A program made the position numbers and the translations under genes. DNA of 64,000 nucleotides from Gracilimonas sp040882225 (lineage in GTDB: Bacteria; Bacteroidota; Rhodothermia; Balneolales; Balneolaceae), in contig JBBEBR010000006.1 in NCBI GenBank assembly GCA_040882225.1, forward strand, positions 248,001-312,000. The letters are read 5' to 3'. The notes below the pieces were generated by a model that did not search any database, was not told where the DNA came from, and saw nothing but the letters and a program-made list of their open reading frames with translations. Every line of letters starts with the position of its first letter. Position 1 is the stretch's first letter. Below are positions 43,116 through 51,055 of the stretch, piece by piece.

Positions 43116-44642
43116 ATGAAAACCAAAATCATATTCTTTTCAATCATTGGGTTGTTATGGGTTTCCAATTCTTTCGCTCAAAATATTCGGGTGGATTCGA
43201 TTGAAGCCCAAATTCATCAAATAATGAAAGACTTTGACATACCGGGACTTTCTATCGGTATTGTTCGAAATGATTCTATAATACATTCAAAAGGCTACGG
43301 AAACTTAGAGATCAATAATGAACGTCGCGTTAATGAAAACACAATTTTTGGAATCGGGTCCATTTCTAAATCTTTTACAGCTCTAACTTTAGGCATATTA
43401 GTTGATGAAGGCAAAATAGATTGGGATGACAAAGTTAAAGATTACCTGCCTTATTTTGAACTCTATGCACCTTACGTAACAGATAATTTTACCATCAGAG
43501 ACTTACTCACCCATAGAAGTGGCCTTAAAGGTGTTAGTGGTGGAACACTTTGGTATCACTCCGATTACTCAAGAACTGAAATCATAAAAAAACTGAAATA
43601 TTTAGAACCTGTTTCTGGTTTCAGGGAAAAGCCTGCCTATCAAAATGTGATGTTTGTAGTTGCTTCAGAGATAGTAAAAGAAATCTCAGGAATGACTTGG
43701 GATAATTTTTTAAAATCTCGAGTATTTGATAAACTAAAAATGACCCAAAGTACCTCTCTGTCTACAATAAGAGAAGCTAATTTGAATTTAGCACAACCTC
43801 ATATTTGGAATGAAAATTATGAAAAAGTTGCCATAAAACAGGAAAAAGGAGATAACCTTGCTCCAGGCGGCTTTATTTATTCATCGTCGAACGAAATGTC
43901 AAATTACATGAGACTCTTGTTGAATGATGGAGTTTTTGGCAATGATACTATTGTTAGCCCGGAAATAATTAATGAAATTTTTAAGCCACAAATAATCTAC
44001 CCAAGAGGTGGTGCCCCTTTTTACAATGAATTCACATCCTATGGTTTTGGCTGGTGGCTTACACCAAAGAATGGGCATAAAATAATTGAACATAGTGGTG
44101 GAATTGATGGCATGACTGCAAATCTTGTAATGATAAAAGACATGAACCTGGGGTTTGTAATTCTTACTAATGAAGCTGAAGAGCCTGCAACACGTTTATT
44201 GACTGCGAAAATATTAGAGGAGCTCTTCGATGATAAGTCGTATGACATTTATGCTCGGGTCAAAGACTATAGGGACAAGAATTTGAAAAAGCTAAAAGAA
44301 TCAGCAGATCAAATAGAGAAAATTTCAAACACAATACCTTCATTAGAATTGAAAAAATACGCCGGAAAATACAGCGACAAAATGTATGGAGACATCACAA
44401 TAAATTATACAGAGAATGGTGGATTAGAAATTTCATTTTCTCATACACCTATATTCAAAGGAAAATTAAAGCATTGGCATTTTGATACATTCAAAATAGA
44501 CTGGAATGACATTCGCGTCCCTGATGGATTTTTAACATTCAATTTCAATTCAAAAAGAGAAATAGTAGGATTTTCCATCGACCAAGAAAATCTACTTGAT
44601 GTTGATTTCGGAGAACTGGACATTTTGAGAAATAAAAACTGA
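43116..44642 (+). CDS. Secreted serine hydrolase, beta-lactamase/PBP class C family
   Basis: The 508-residue protein has a signal peptide (about 1-21, SFAQ). The class C beta-lactamase fold (about 30-360) has SISK (Ser-x-x-Lys) near residue 85, the YQN motif (PAYQNVMF), and an HSG motif (IEHSGGIDG) in place of KTG. A C-terminal lipocalin-like beta extension (about 400-508) is typical of the esterase/D-aminopeptidase relatives. It probably acts on peptides or esters rather than beta-lactams. Family-level assignment only. Confidence 0.88.
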   Translation: MKTKIIFFSIIGLLWVSNSFAQNIRVDSIEAQIHQIMKDFDIPGLSIGIVRNDSIIHSKGYGNLEINNERRVNENTIFGIGSISKSFTALTLGILVDEGKIDWDDKVKDYLPYFELYAPYVTDNFTIRDLLTHRSGLKGVSGGTLWYHSDYSRTEIIKKLKYLEPVSGFREKPAYQNVMFVVASEIVKEISGMTWDNFLKSRVFDKLKMTQSTSLSTIREANLNLAQPHIWNENYEKVAIKQEKGDNLAPGGFIYSSSNEMSNYMRLLLNDGVFGNDTIVSPEIINEIFKPQIIYPRGGAPFYNEFTSYGFGWWLTPKNGHKIIEHSGGIDGMTANLVMIKDMNLGFVILTNEAEEPATRLLTAKILEELFDDKSYDIYARVKDYRDKNLKKLKESADQIEKISNTIPSLELKKYAGKYSDKMYGDITINYTENGGLEISFSHTPIFKGKLKHWHFDTFKIDWNDIRVPDGFLTFNFNSKREIVGFSIDQENLLDVDFGELDILRNKN

Positions 44643-44743
44643 GTATAAACACCGTTTAGGGGTTTGAAATTAAATCCGATTTCTCCCATTTTCTCCCTTA
44701 GAAAGGTTGAGATAAATTGAACAGTTAATGTAAAATTCGAGAT

Positions 44744-45112
44744 ATGAAAACGACACCCGAACATGATGCACGAATGGCGGAAATGACCTTTGCTTCGGTG
44801 TACCCTCATTATCTTACCAAAGTGGAAAAGAAAGGGAGAACGAAGGAAGAATTGCATCAGGTAATTGAATGGCTGACCGGTTTTAATGAAAAAAAGCTGA
44901 ACCAACTCATTGAAGAAAAAGCAACTTTTGAACTGTTCTTTGAGAATGCTTCAATAAATCCTAATGCTCAATTCATTACAGGAGTTATCTGTGGCTACCG
45001 GGTAGAAGAAATTGAAAATCCGTTAACTCAACAAGTAAGGTATCTGGACAAACTGGTGGATGAGCTGGCGAAAGGTAAGAAAATGGAAAAGATTTTAAGA
45101 GTTGCTAAGTGA
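44744..45112 (+). CDS. DUF2200 domain protein
   Basis: A 122-residue protein with the DUF2200 pattern: MAEMTFASVYPHYLTKVEKKGRTKEELHQVIEWLTGF, FELFFENASINPNA and ITGVICGYRVEEIENPL. It is small, helical and soluble, without signal sequence or catalytic residues that I can identify. The gene is on the same strand as the serine hydrolase, 101 bases downstream, and converges on the regulator gene at 45177. Function unknown for the whole family. Confidence 0.85.
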   Translation: MKTTPEHDARMAEMTFASVYPHYLTKVEKKGRTKEELHQVIEWLTGFNEKKLNQLIEEKATFELFFENASINPNAQFITGVICGYRVEEIENPLTQQVRYLDKLVDELAKGKKMEKILRVAK

Positions 45113-45176
45113 AGACGAAGAAACACTGCTCACAGCTACCACATGGCAAGAAATAGAAGATTTTTGCCAGGCTTTA

Positions 45177-46157
45177 TCAAACCACCGCCTCTTTATTATA
45201 TCTGTTTCTATACTCCACAGGAGACAGGCTCGTAATTTCTTTAAATACTCTTCGGAATGCACTGGCATCAGAGTAGCCAACCTCAAACATTATTTCCATA
45301 ACTGTTTTTCTGCCCGCTTCCAGTAGTTTTTTAGCCGCTTCTACTTTTACCCGCTGTAAATATTCAAAGGGGGTGTTTCCGGTGGCTTCAATAAACCTTC
45401 GGTCGAATTGCCGCCTGCTGACAGCAAACTTGGAAGCCAAATGTCTAATAGATATTTTGTTATGCACGTTACTTTCAATGTAGTTCTGGGCTTCTTTCAC
45501 TATTTCATCCTCGTGCATCTTCTGTCCTTTAAATATGATAAAGGCCGACTGGTTTTGCCGGTCCATTTCAATCTGAAATACTTTGGAACAATAAATAGCG
45601 GTTTGCCTGTCGTAATATTTCTCAACAAGGTAAATTATTAAATTCAGGAAAGAATAGGCACCGCCATTCGTATAAATTCCATCCTCATCTGTAATTAATT
45701 TATCCGTTTGTAAATCCAATTTTGGGAACATACTCCTGAAGTTATCCGCAACAGACCAATGGGTAGAGCAACTTTTTCCGTCCAGCAAACCGGAAGCTGC
45801 AAGCAGGAATGCACCCGTGCATATGCTTGCTACTTCGGCACCATCTTTATACTGTCTTTCAATCCAGTCAACCATTGCTTGGTTTCCCTTCACCGCTTCT
45901 TGATAATTGTGATTCAATGAAGGGATAATGATGAGATCGGTTTTGGCTATCACCGAAATATCGGTGTGTGGCTTCACGGTAAACAAATCGCCATAGAAGT
46001 CCACTTCTTTTGAAATGCCGGCCAATTCAATTTCAAACAATGATTTTCTGCCGTTTCCCTTCCAATACTCATTGGCTCTTGTAAATATGTTATAAGGACC
46101 AACAATGCTTTCCAAATTATTCTGTCCATCAGGAACGATGATAGTAAGGTGTTTCAT
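45177..46157 (-). CDS. GlxA-family transcriptional regulator (DJ-1/PfpI + AraC HTH)
   Basis: The 326-residue protein has an N-terminal DJ-1/PfpI-like domain (about 1-190) with the SICTGAFLLAASGLL nucleophile-elbow region, then an AraC-type DNA-binding domain of two helix-turn-helices (about 220-320: ISIRHLASKFAVSRRQFDRRF and VMEIMFEVGYSDASAFRRVFKE). It is divergent from the DinB gene (46342), 185 bases away, so it could regulate it. Inducer unknown. The Cys in the elbow is retained, as in GlxA-like sensors of small molecules. Confidence 0.9.
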   Translation of the reverse strand: MKHLTIIVPDGQNNLESIVGPYNIFTRANEYWKGNGRKSLFEIELAGISKEVDFYGDLFTVKPHTDISVIAKTDLIIIPSLNHNYQEAVKGNQAMVDWIERQYKDGAEVASICTGAFLLAASGLLDGKSCSTHWSVADNFRSMFPKLDLQTDKLITDEDGIYTNGGAYSFLNLIIYLVEKYYDRQTAIYCSKVFQIEMDRQNQSAFIIFKGQKMHEDEIVKEAQNYIESNVHNKISIRHLASKFAVSRRQFDRRFIEATGNTPFEYLQRVKVEAAKKLLEAGRKTVMEIMFEVGYSDASAFRRVFKEITSLSPVEYRNRYNKEAVV

Positions 46158-46341
46158 AACATTTTTCTTACCAAGTTAGAAATTTATCTGTGTCTATATC
46201 AACCCGTTACAAAGTCTATTTTGCACACTATCAAAGTAACATTTAGACAGTATATTTGCTGTGCAGAATTTACACGAGCGGTTGACCTCAGACAAGCTCA
46301 CAGATACCATCAAAAAATCTATAACTAAAAATTAAAAGCAA

Positions 46342-46788
46342 ATGCAAAAAGAGATTTTACTTCATATGGTAGAACAAAGCCGGAAGGACTGTTTTAGAAT
46401 CTTAAAAGACATAAATACAGATAACGCCGATTTTCGTTTAACGGAACAAACTGCATCAGTGGGTTTCATTTATAGACATATTGGTGAAGTGACAAATTTA
46501 ATGGCTCAATTTTTTGGTTATAAAACAGGCGTAGAAGGAACAACAATGGGCCAAACAGATACAGGAAAAGGTTACGACCTTGAAACAAGTCGTATGCTTT
46601 TTGAAGAAAGTTACGCTACGCTTGAAAAGTTGGTGAATGAAACAGCAGATAATGAATGGCTTGAAGAAGTAGACACAAGTTGGTTTGGAACACTTTCAAG
46701 AATCAACCTTTTGGCAATCACACTCTTTCACAATTCTCATCATTGCGGACAAATAGCATCGGCTATTGTGAAGGGAAAAAAGTATTGA
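46342..46788 (+). CDS. DinB-family protein
   Basis: The 148-residue four-helix-bundle protein shows the DinB pattern of metal-binding histidines: a mid-protein FIYRHIGEVTNLM and a C-terminal NLLAITLFHNSHHCGQIAS with the HxxxH-type pair. Such proteins are putative thiol or metal-dependent transferases or hydrolases. Substrate unknown. It is divergent from the GlxA-type regulator and is followed after about 70 bases by the monooxygenase gene. Confidence 0.85.
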   Translation: MQKEILLHMVEQSRKDCFRILKDINTDNADFRLTEQTASVGFIYRHIGEVTNLMAQFFGYKTGVEGTTMGQTDTGKGYDLETSRMLFEESYATLEKLVNETADNEWLEEVDTSWFGTLSRINLLAITLFHNSHHCGQIASAIVKGKKY

Positions 46789-46855
46789 AAACTACCTGCA
46801 TTGTCCAAAGGACTCCTTGGGAGAAACACAGAATCACTTAAAAAATCTATCTGAA

Positions 46856-47161
46856 ATGAAAAATTCCGATCTTATTATCACAACAACTGCTGAAGCCAAA
46901 CCGGGAAAAGAAGACATAGTTCAACAAGCGCTGTGTGATGTGGCAAAAGCTGCACATGCACAACCGGGCTGCATTGAGTATAATATTTTTCGGTCTACAG
47001 AAGATTCCGCCATTACAGTTAATTTCGAGCGGTGGGTATCAAAAGCAGAACGCGATACTTTTTTAGCGGGCACAGATGTGAAGAATTTCGCTTCGGCCGT
47101 ATCAGGTGCGTTTGTTGAACCACCACGACCAATAACGTACGAGATATTGGACAAAACGTAA
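46856..47161 (+). CDS. Antibiotic-biosynthesis-monooxygenase (ABM) domain protein
   Basis: A 101-residue ferredoxin-like fold protein with the ABM signature ITTTAEAKPGKEDIVQQAL, AQPGCIEYNIFRS, NFERWVSKAERDTFL. These act as cofactor-free oxygenases or quinol-modifying enzymes, or simply as small stress proteins. I use the ATG at 46856. An upstream TTG in frame at 46817 would add residues unlike the family. It probably shares a transcript with the DinB gene. Confidence 0.85.
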   Translation: MKNSDLIITTTAEAKPGKEDIVQQALCDVAKAAHAQPGCIEYNIFRSTEDSAITVNFERWVSKAERDTFLAGTDVKNFASAVSGAFVEPPRPITYEILDKT

Positions 47162-47191
47162 TCTACAAGCAAAAAGTCTCGTTTTGTAGCC

Positions 47192-47418
47192 CTGCTGCGA
47201 AATGCTGAAAAAGTAGCTATCGCATTGAAAACGAGGGGAAAATTCTTATTTACTGCTCCTTATAAAAAATTGAATGGAAAGATACCTTGACAGGGCAACA
47301 CTCCATGTCACTGGGAGCAAAAAAATACAAAGACTTATTATCTGAATCGGGATTATCTCTGATTGAAAAATTTGATAATGAAGGTAAGAACCACTATTAC
47401 AGTGCTATTAAGATATGA
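47192..47418 (+). pseudogene. C-terminal remnant of a SAM-dependent methyltransferase
   Basis: Two overlapping frames read ALKTRGKFLFTAPYKK and then WKDTLTGQHSMSLGAKKY...SLIEKFDNEGKNHYYSAIK followed by a stop at 47416-47418. This is the C-terminal end of class I methyltransferases (FTAPY, W-D-LTG, SLG--Y, DEG-NHYY). An A-run near 47268 has shifted the frame, and the N-terminal half with the SAM-binding motifs is absent. The surrounding 47419-47608 holds no other gene. Confidence 0.65.
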
Positions 47419-47608
47419 CAAGGATGTTTAAATGAGGCTCTGCTTTAACTTAAGACTGTTTAAGAAAGTGTAGCCTTTACTCCACCTATCTTGTATCAGG
47501 CTCCAAACTCTTATCCCCTTATTTCAGTTATTCTCAAAAGCCACAACTCCATCGAAAGCTAAAATTTAAGCGATGTAGCATAATCTTAATTGTCAAAACG
47601 AGGAGAAA

Positions 47609-48919
47609 ATGAATAAACTATTTTTCTTTTGGGGAGAATTGAAATCAACCTTCTGGTTTATCCCCGTGCTCATGATTGTAATAGCTATCGGCATGGCTTT
47701 GGGATTTCTATACTGGGACAATCATCTGGAAATTAAACAGGATGGCATTGCGGCTTTTCTCTTCGTAGGGAGTTCCGATTCTGCCAGGATAATACTGTCA
47801 ACCATCTCCGGAGCCATGATTACAGTAGCGGGAACGGTGTTTTCAATTACCCTTGTTGCCCTGACCCTGGCTTCCTCACAATTTGGCCCGCGACTTATCC
47901 GGAATTTTATGTACGACCGCATTAACCAGGTTGTCCTTGGTTCATACATTTCCACCTACATCTACTGTTTAATTGTATTGAATACGATCACAGGCGAGGA
48001 TCAGACAGGATATATCCCCGCACTTTCCATTTTGGTTGCATTAATTGCAGCTTTAGCAAACATCATTCTGCTCATTGTTTTTATACATCATATTGCAGTA
48101 AGCATTCAGGCCGGAAAAGTGACCTCCGGTATAACAAAAACTCTTTTTAAAAATATACAAACGCTTTATCCTGAAAAGCTGGGAGTGGAATCAGAGGAGG
48201 AGCAGGAAGTTAAGGAGGCTTTAGTTAAGTCCAATTTCAAATTTAGTACAACGATGTCTGTCCACGAAAATGGATACCTGCAATATGTAGATCATGACTC
48301 TCTGGTAAAGGTAGTTTCACAGTTAAATAGCTTGTTCGAAATACATCATCGTCCGGGAAGTTACATTGTCAAAGGCGAAGCTCTTGGGATGTTTTACACC
48401 GATCATCTCTTGAATGACCCCGTGATCAAAAAAATACAGTCCAATTTTATTATGGGTGAAAGCCGAACTTTGCAGCAGGACACAGAGCATTCTATTCATC
48501 AAATGGTGGAGATAGCTTCAAGAGCATTATCTCCCGGCATTAACGATCCCTATACTACCATCGCTTGTATAGATAATCTGACTTCAATTATGTCTTATTT
48601 ATCCAGTGTCAGGTTGCCTTCAAAATATCGGTACGACAAAAATGAACGTTTAGTGATTATTGCTGAAACCCTAACCTTCGAAGGAATGCTGGATGCAGCT
48701 TTCAACCAGATACGGCAATTCTCTAAAAACAGCCCGGCAGTTGTTATACGTTTAATGGAAGCACTAGTGACTATTGATCGCCTTGCTACAAGCAACCGTC
48801 ATAAAAAAGCTCTCAAAAAGCATGCAGAAATGGTTTTAAATATGGCAGAAAATTCATTCAGTGAACCAAACGATTTAAAGGATCTAAAAGAAAGAAGCAG
48901 GTTAATATCAGGGCTTTAA
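47609..48919 (+). CDS. DUF2254 membrane protein
   Basis: The 436-residue protein has four hydrophobic segments in its first 170 residues (FIPVLMIVIAIGMALGF, ISGAMITVAGTVFSITLVAL, and two more), then a soluble C-terminal domain with SPGINDPYTTIACIDNLTSI, the most conserved part of the family. Function is unknown. A good GGAG Shine-Dalgarno precedes the ATG. Its 3' end overlaps the ribF stop on the opposite strand by 12 bases, which marks the right edge of the island. Confidence 0.88.
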   Translation: MNKLFFFWGELKSTFWFIPVLMIVIAIGMALGFLYWDNHLEIKQDGIAAFLFVGSSDSARIILSTISGAMITVAGTVFSITLVALTLASSQFGPRLIRNFMYDRINQVVLGSYISTYIYCLIVLNTITGEDQTGYIPALSILVALIAALANIILLIVFIHHIAVSIQAGKVTSGITKTLFKNIQTLYPEKLGVESEEEQEVKEALVKSNFKFSTTMSVHENGYLQYVDHDSLVKVVSQLNSLFEIHHRPGSYIVKGEALGMFYTDHLLNDPVIKKIQSNFIMGESRTLQQDTEHSIHQMVEIASRALSPGINDPYTTIACIDNLTSIMSYLSSVRLPSKYRYDKNERLVIIAETLTFEGMLDAAFNQIRQFSKNSPAVVIRLMEALVTIDRLATSNRHKKALKKHAEMVLNMAENSFSEPNDLKDLKERSRLISGL

Positions 48920-49840
48920 CAAGTCCAGGCTTTGTTTTTTATCCGTGTGAAGTTGTGCTTTTAGTGCCTCTACCCCATCAAATTTTACTTCATCACGGAT
49001 GCGATCTATAAACCGTACCTGAATTTTATCTCCATAAATTCTCTTGTCAAAATTGAAAATATTAACTTCAAGCGTTTTCTCTTGTCCATCGAAAGTGGGG
49101 CGAATCCCGATGTTCATCATTCCGCCAAACCACTCTCCTTCAACCCTCACTTTTACAGCATAAACTCCGTTTTTCGGTACTACTTTATTCTCATGTTCTG
49201 GCTGAATATTAGCGGTTGGGAAACCGATTTGTCTTCCTCTTTCCGCGCCATGCATCACAATTCCATTGAGCAAGTAAGGACGGCCTAAAAATATAGAAGC
49301 CTTCTTAACATTCCCCTCTTCCGCCAAAATTTTCCTGATAACCGTACTACTGATAGTTGTATTTCCCATCTCTTTTTTGGTGACCACATACGTATCAAAA
49401 TCTAACTGCGCACCCAATTTCTCAATCGTCTCAATAGTACCTTCACGGTCGCGACCAAAGTGATGATCGTAGCCAATCACGAATTCAGAAACACCCACTT
49501 TTTTGTAGATGATACCCCTCACAAATTCCTCTGAACTCAAAAGCGAGAAGTCGCGGTCAAAAGGAATAACCAGCAACATATCTATGCCATAATCTTCCAT
49601 TATTTCGGAACGCTCCTGCAGGGTAGTAAGTAATTTTATCCCCCCTTTTCCCGGATTTATAATCTCCCGGGGATGCGGATCGAAAGTAACCACAACGCTT
49701 CGAGCGTCTCTTTTTTTGGCTTTGGAAACAACGGAATCAATAAGCGCGCGATGCCCCTGATGAACACCATCAAAAGTACCAACGGTTATCACCGTATTGG
49801 GAGCGTGTTCTACATTTTTAAGGTGAGTGAGTTTAGCCAT
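48908..49840 (-). CDS. ribF: Riboflavin kinase / FAD synthetase
   Basis: A bifunctional enzyme producing FMN and FAD. The 310-residue protein has an N-terminal nucleotidyltransferase domain (VGTFDGVHQGHRALI, VTFDPHPREI, GYDHHFGRDREG) and a C-terminal flavokinase domain (from about 185, GRQIGFPTANI, GVYAVKV, MNIGIRPTF). Its start overlaps the end of truB by eight bases. It is the last gene of the rimP-nusA-infB-rbfA-truB-ribF operon. Confidence 0.96.
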   Translation of the reverse strand: MAKLTHLKNVEHAPNTVITVGTFDGVHQGHRALIDSVVSKAKKRDARSVVVTFDPHPREIINPGKGGIKLLTTLQERSEIMEDYGIDMLLVIPFDRDFSLLSSEEFVRGIIYKKVGVSEFVIGYDHHFGRDREGTIETIEKLGAQLDFDTYVVTKKEMGNTTISSTVIRKILAEEGNVKKASIFLGRPYLLNGIVMHGAERGRQIGFPTANIQPEHENKVVPKNGVYAVKVRVEGEWFGGMMNIGIRPTFDGQEKTLEVNIFNFDKRIYGDKIQVRFIDRIRDEVKFDGVEALKAQLHTDKKQSLDLLKP

Positions 49841-50570
49841 CGCTTTCTAATTTATCTCCGAGTTCATGAGGAGTTAAGGCCTTTTCAGAAGAAAAACTTC
49901 CAATATGTGTGCGTTCCAAAGCACTGAGATGCCCTCGTGAATCTAAAGCTATTCCAAGGTCATGGGCAATAGAACGAATATAGGTTCCCTTACTACATTT
50001 TATTCGGATGTGAAGCCTGGGTGGTTCATACCGGATAATCTCGCTTTCAAAAATAGTAACCGTACGGGGTAGCCTTTCTACTTCTTTTCCTTGTCGGGCA
50101 AGTTCGTAGAGTTTTTTCCCTCCAAATTTCAAAGCCGAGTACATGGGTGGAGTTTGATCAATTTCACCAGAAAAAAGTTCATCCAGTTTTGTTTGAATAT
50201 GCTCTTTGGTGATGTGGGCGTAATCAGCTGTTTCGGTGAAATCAGTTTCAGCATCGTAGCTGGCGGTTGCGGCTCCGAAGGTAATTTCCCCGACATAGGT
50301 TTTTGGCATTTCCTGAATCTGAGAAATTGATTTTGTGGCCTTCCCCGAACAAAGAACAAGTAATCCGGTTGCCATAGGATCAAGTGTTCCCGCATGGCCT
50401 ACTTTCTTCACTTTGATTCGGCTTCGTACAAATTTCACCACATCAAAGCTGGACCAATCTTTGGGTTTGTTCAACAAAAAAATAGCACCTGAATTGAAAT
50501 CCGCTTCCTGAGCAGGTAAATTTTCCTTATCAAATACCGGAATTTGATCCAAAGGGAGCACTTTGGCCAT
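49833..50570 (-). CDS. truB: tRNA pseudouridine-55 synthase
   Basis: Makes pseudouridine 55 in the T-loop of tRNA. In this 245-residue protein the catalytic Asp lies in HAGTLDPMATGLLV, and the family blocks LNKPKDWSSFDVV, YVGEITFGAATASYDAE, TPPMYSALKFGGKKLYELAR and SKGTYIRSIAHDLG are present. It shares one base with the rbfA stop (TAATG) and overlaps ribF. Shorter than E. coli TruB (314) because it lacks most of the PUA domain. Confidence 0.96.
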   Translation of the reverse strand: MAKVLPLDQIPVFDKENLPAQEADFNSGAIFLLNKPKDWSSFDVVKFVRSRIKVKKVGHAGTLDPMATGLLVLCSGKATKSISQIQEMPKTYVGEITFGAATASYDAETDFTETADYAHITKEHIQTKLDELFSGEIDQTPPMYSALKFGGKKLYELARQGKEVERLPRTVTIFESEIIRYEPPRLHIRIKCSKGTYIRSIAHDLGIALDSRGHLSALERTHIGSFSSEKALTPHELGDKLESDG

Positions 50571-50944
50571 TAGTTATTCTCTGTATTATCAGGATCTTCT
50601 TGAGGGATATCTGCCTTTTTTAAAAGCTTTTCCATCCTGTCGATATACTCTGCCGATTCATCTGTATAGAAATGCAACTCTGGTATTTTCCGTACCTGAT
50701 TTTTAATCTTTGAAGCTAAATCAAATCGTATTTCCTGCACATGTTCATCAATAAATTCATAAACGGGCTTTTCGTCTCTTCCCGGTGCAAATACGCTTAA
50801 ATATACTTTGGCTATAGAAAGATCATCAGTCAAAACCACATTTGTAACCGTTACAAATGTGCCTTCAGGCTGATAATTTTTTTGGAGGATGTTTCCGAGG
50901 TCTCGCTTAATAACTTCGGCAAGACGTTTTGGTCTGAAACTCAT
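50570..50944 (-). CDS. rbfA: Ribosome-binding factor A
   Basis: A KH-fold 30S maturation factor. The 124-residue protein has RPKRLAEVIKRDLGNIL at the start, VTVTNVVLTDDLSIAKVYLSVF and PELHFYTDESAEYIDRMEKLLKK. It sits between infB and truB as in most bacteria. A double palindrome lies in its upstream gap. Confidence 0.94.
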   Translation of the reverse strand: MSFRPKRLAEVIKRDLGNILQKNYQPEGTFVTVTNVVLTDDLSIAKVYLSVFAPGRDEKPVYEFIDEHVQEIRFDLASKIKNQVRKIPELHFYTDESAEYIDRMEKLLKKADIPQEDPDNTENN

Positions 50945-50977
50945 AATATTAAACCGTTTTTGAACTGAATAAAATAA

Positions 50978-51041
50978 TAACCCTGACAGGGTTTCTTTAA
51001 AGCTGCTAATGGCCTGTGAAGAGTTAACCCTGTCAGGGTTA
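50978..51041. repeat. Intergenic inverted repeat between infB and rbfA
   Basis: Inverted arms of 16 bases (50978-50993 and 51026-51041) are separated by 32 bases. Each contains AACCCTGACAGGGTT or its complement, which is a palindrome except for the central base. It falls inside the rimP-nusA-infB-rbfA operon and could form a hairpin in the mRNA. Confidence 0.9.
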
Positions 51042-51055
51042 GATACCAGAAAAGA

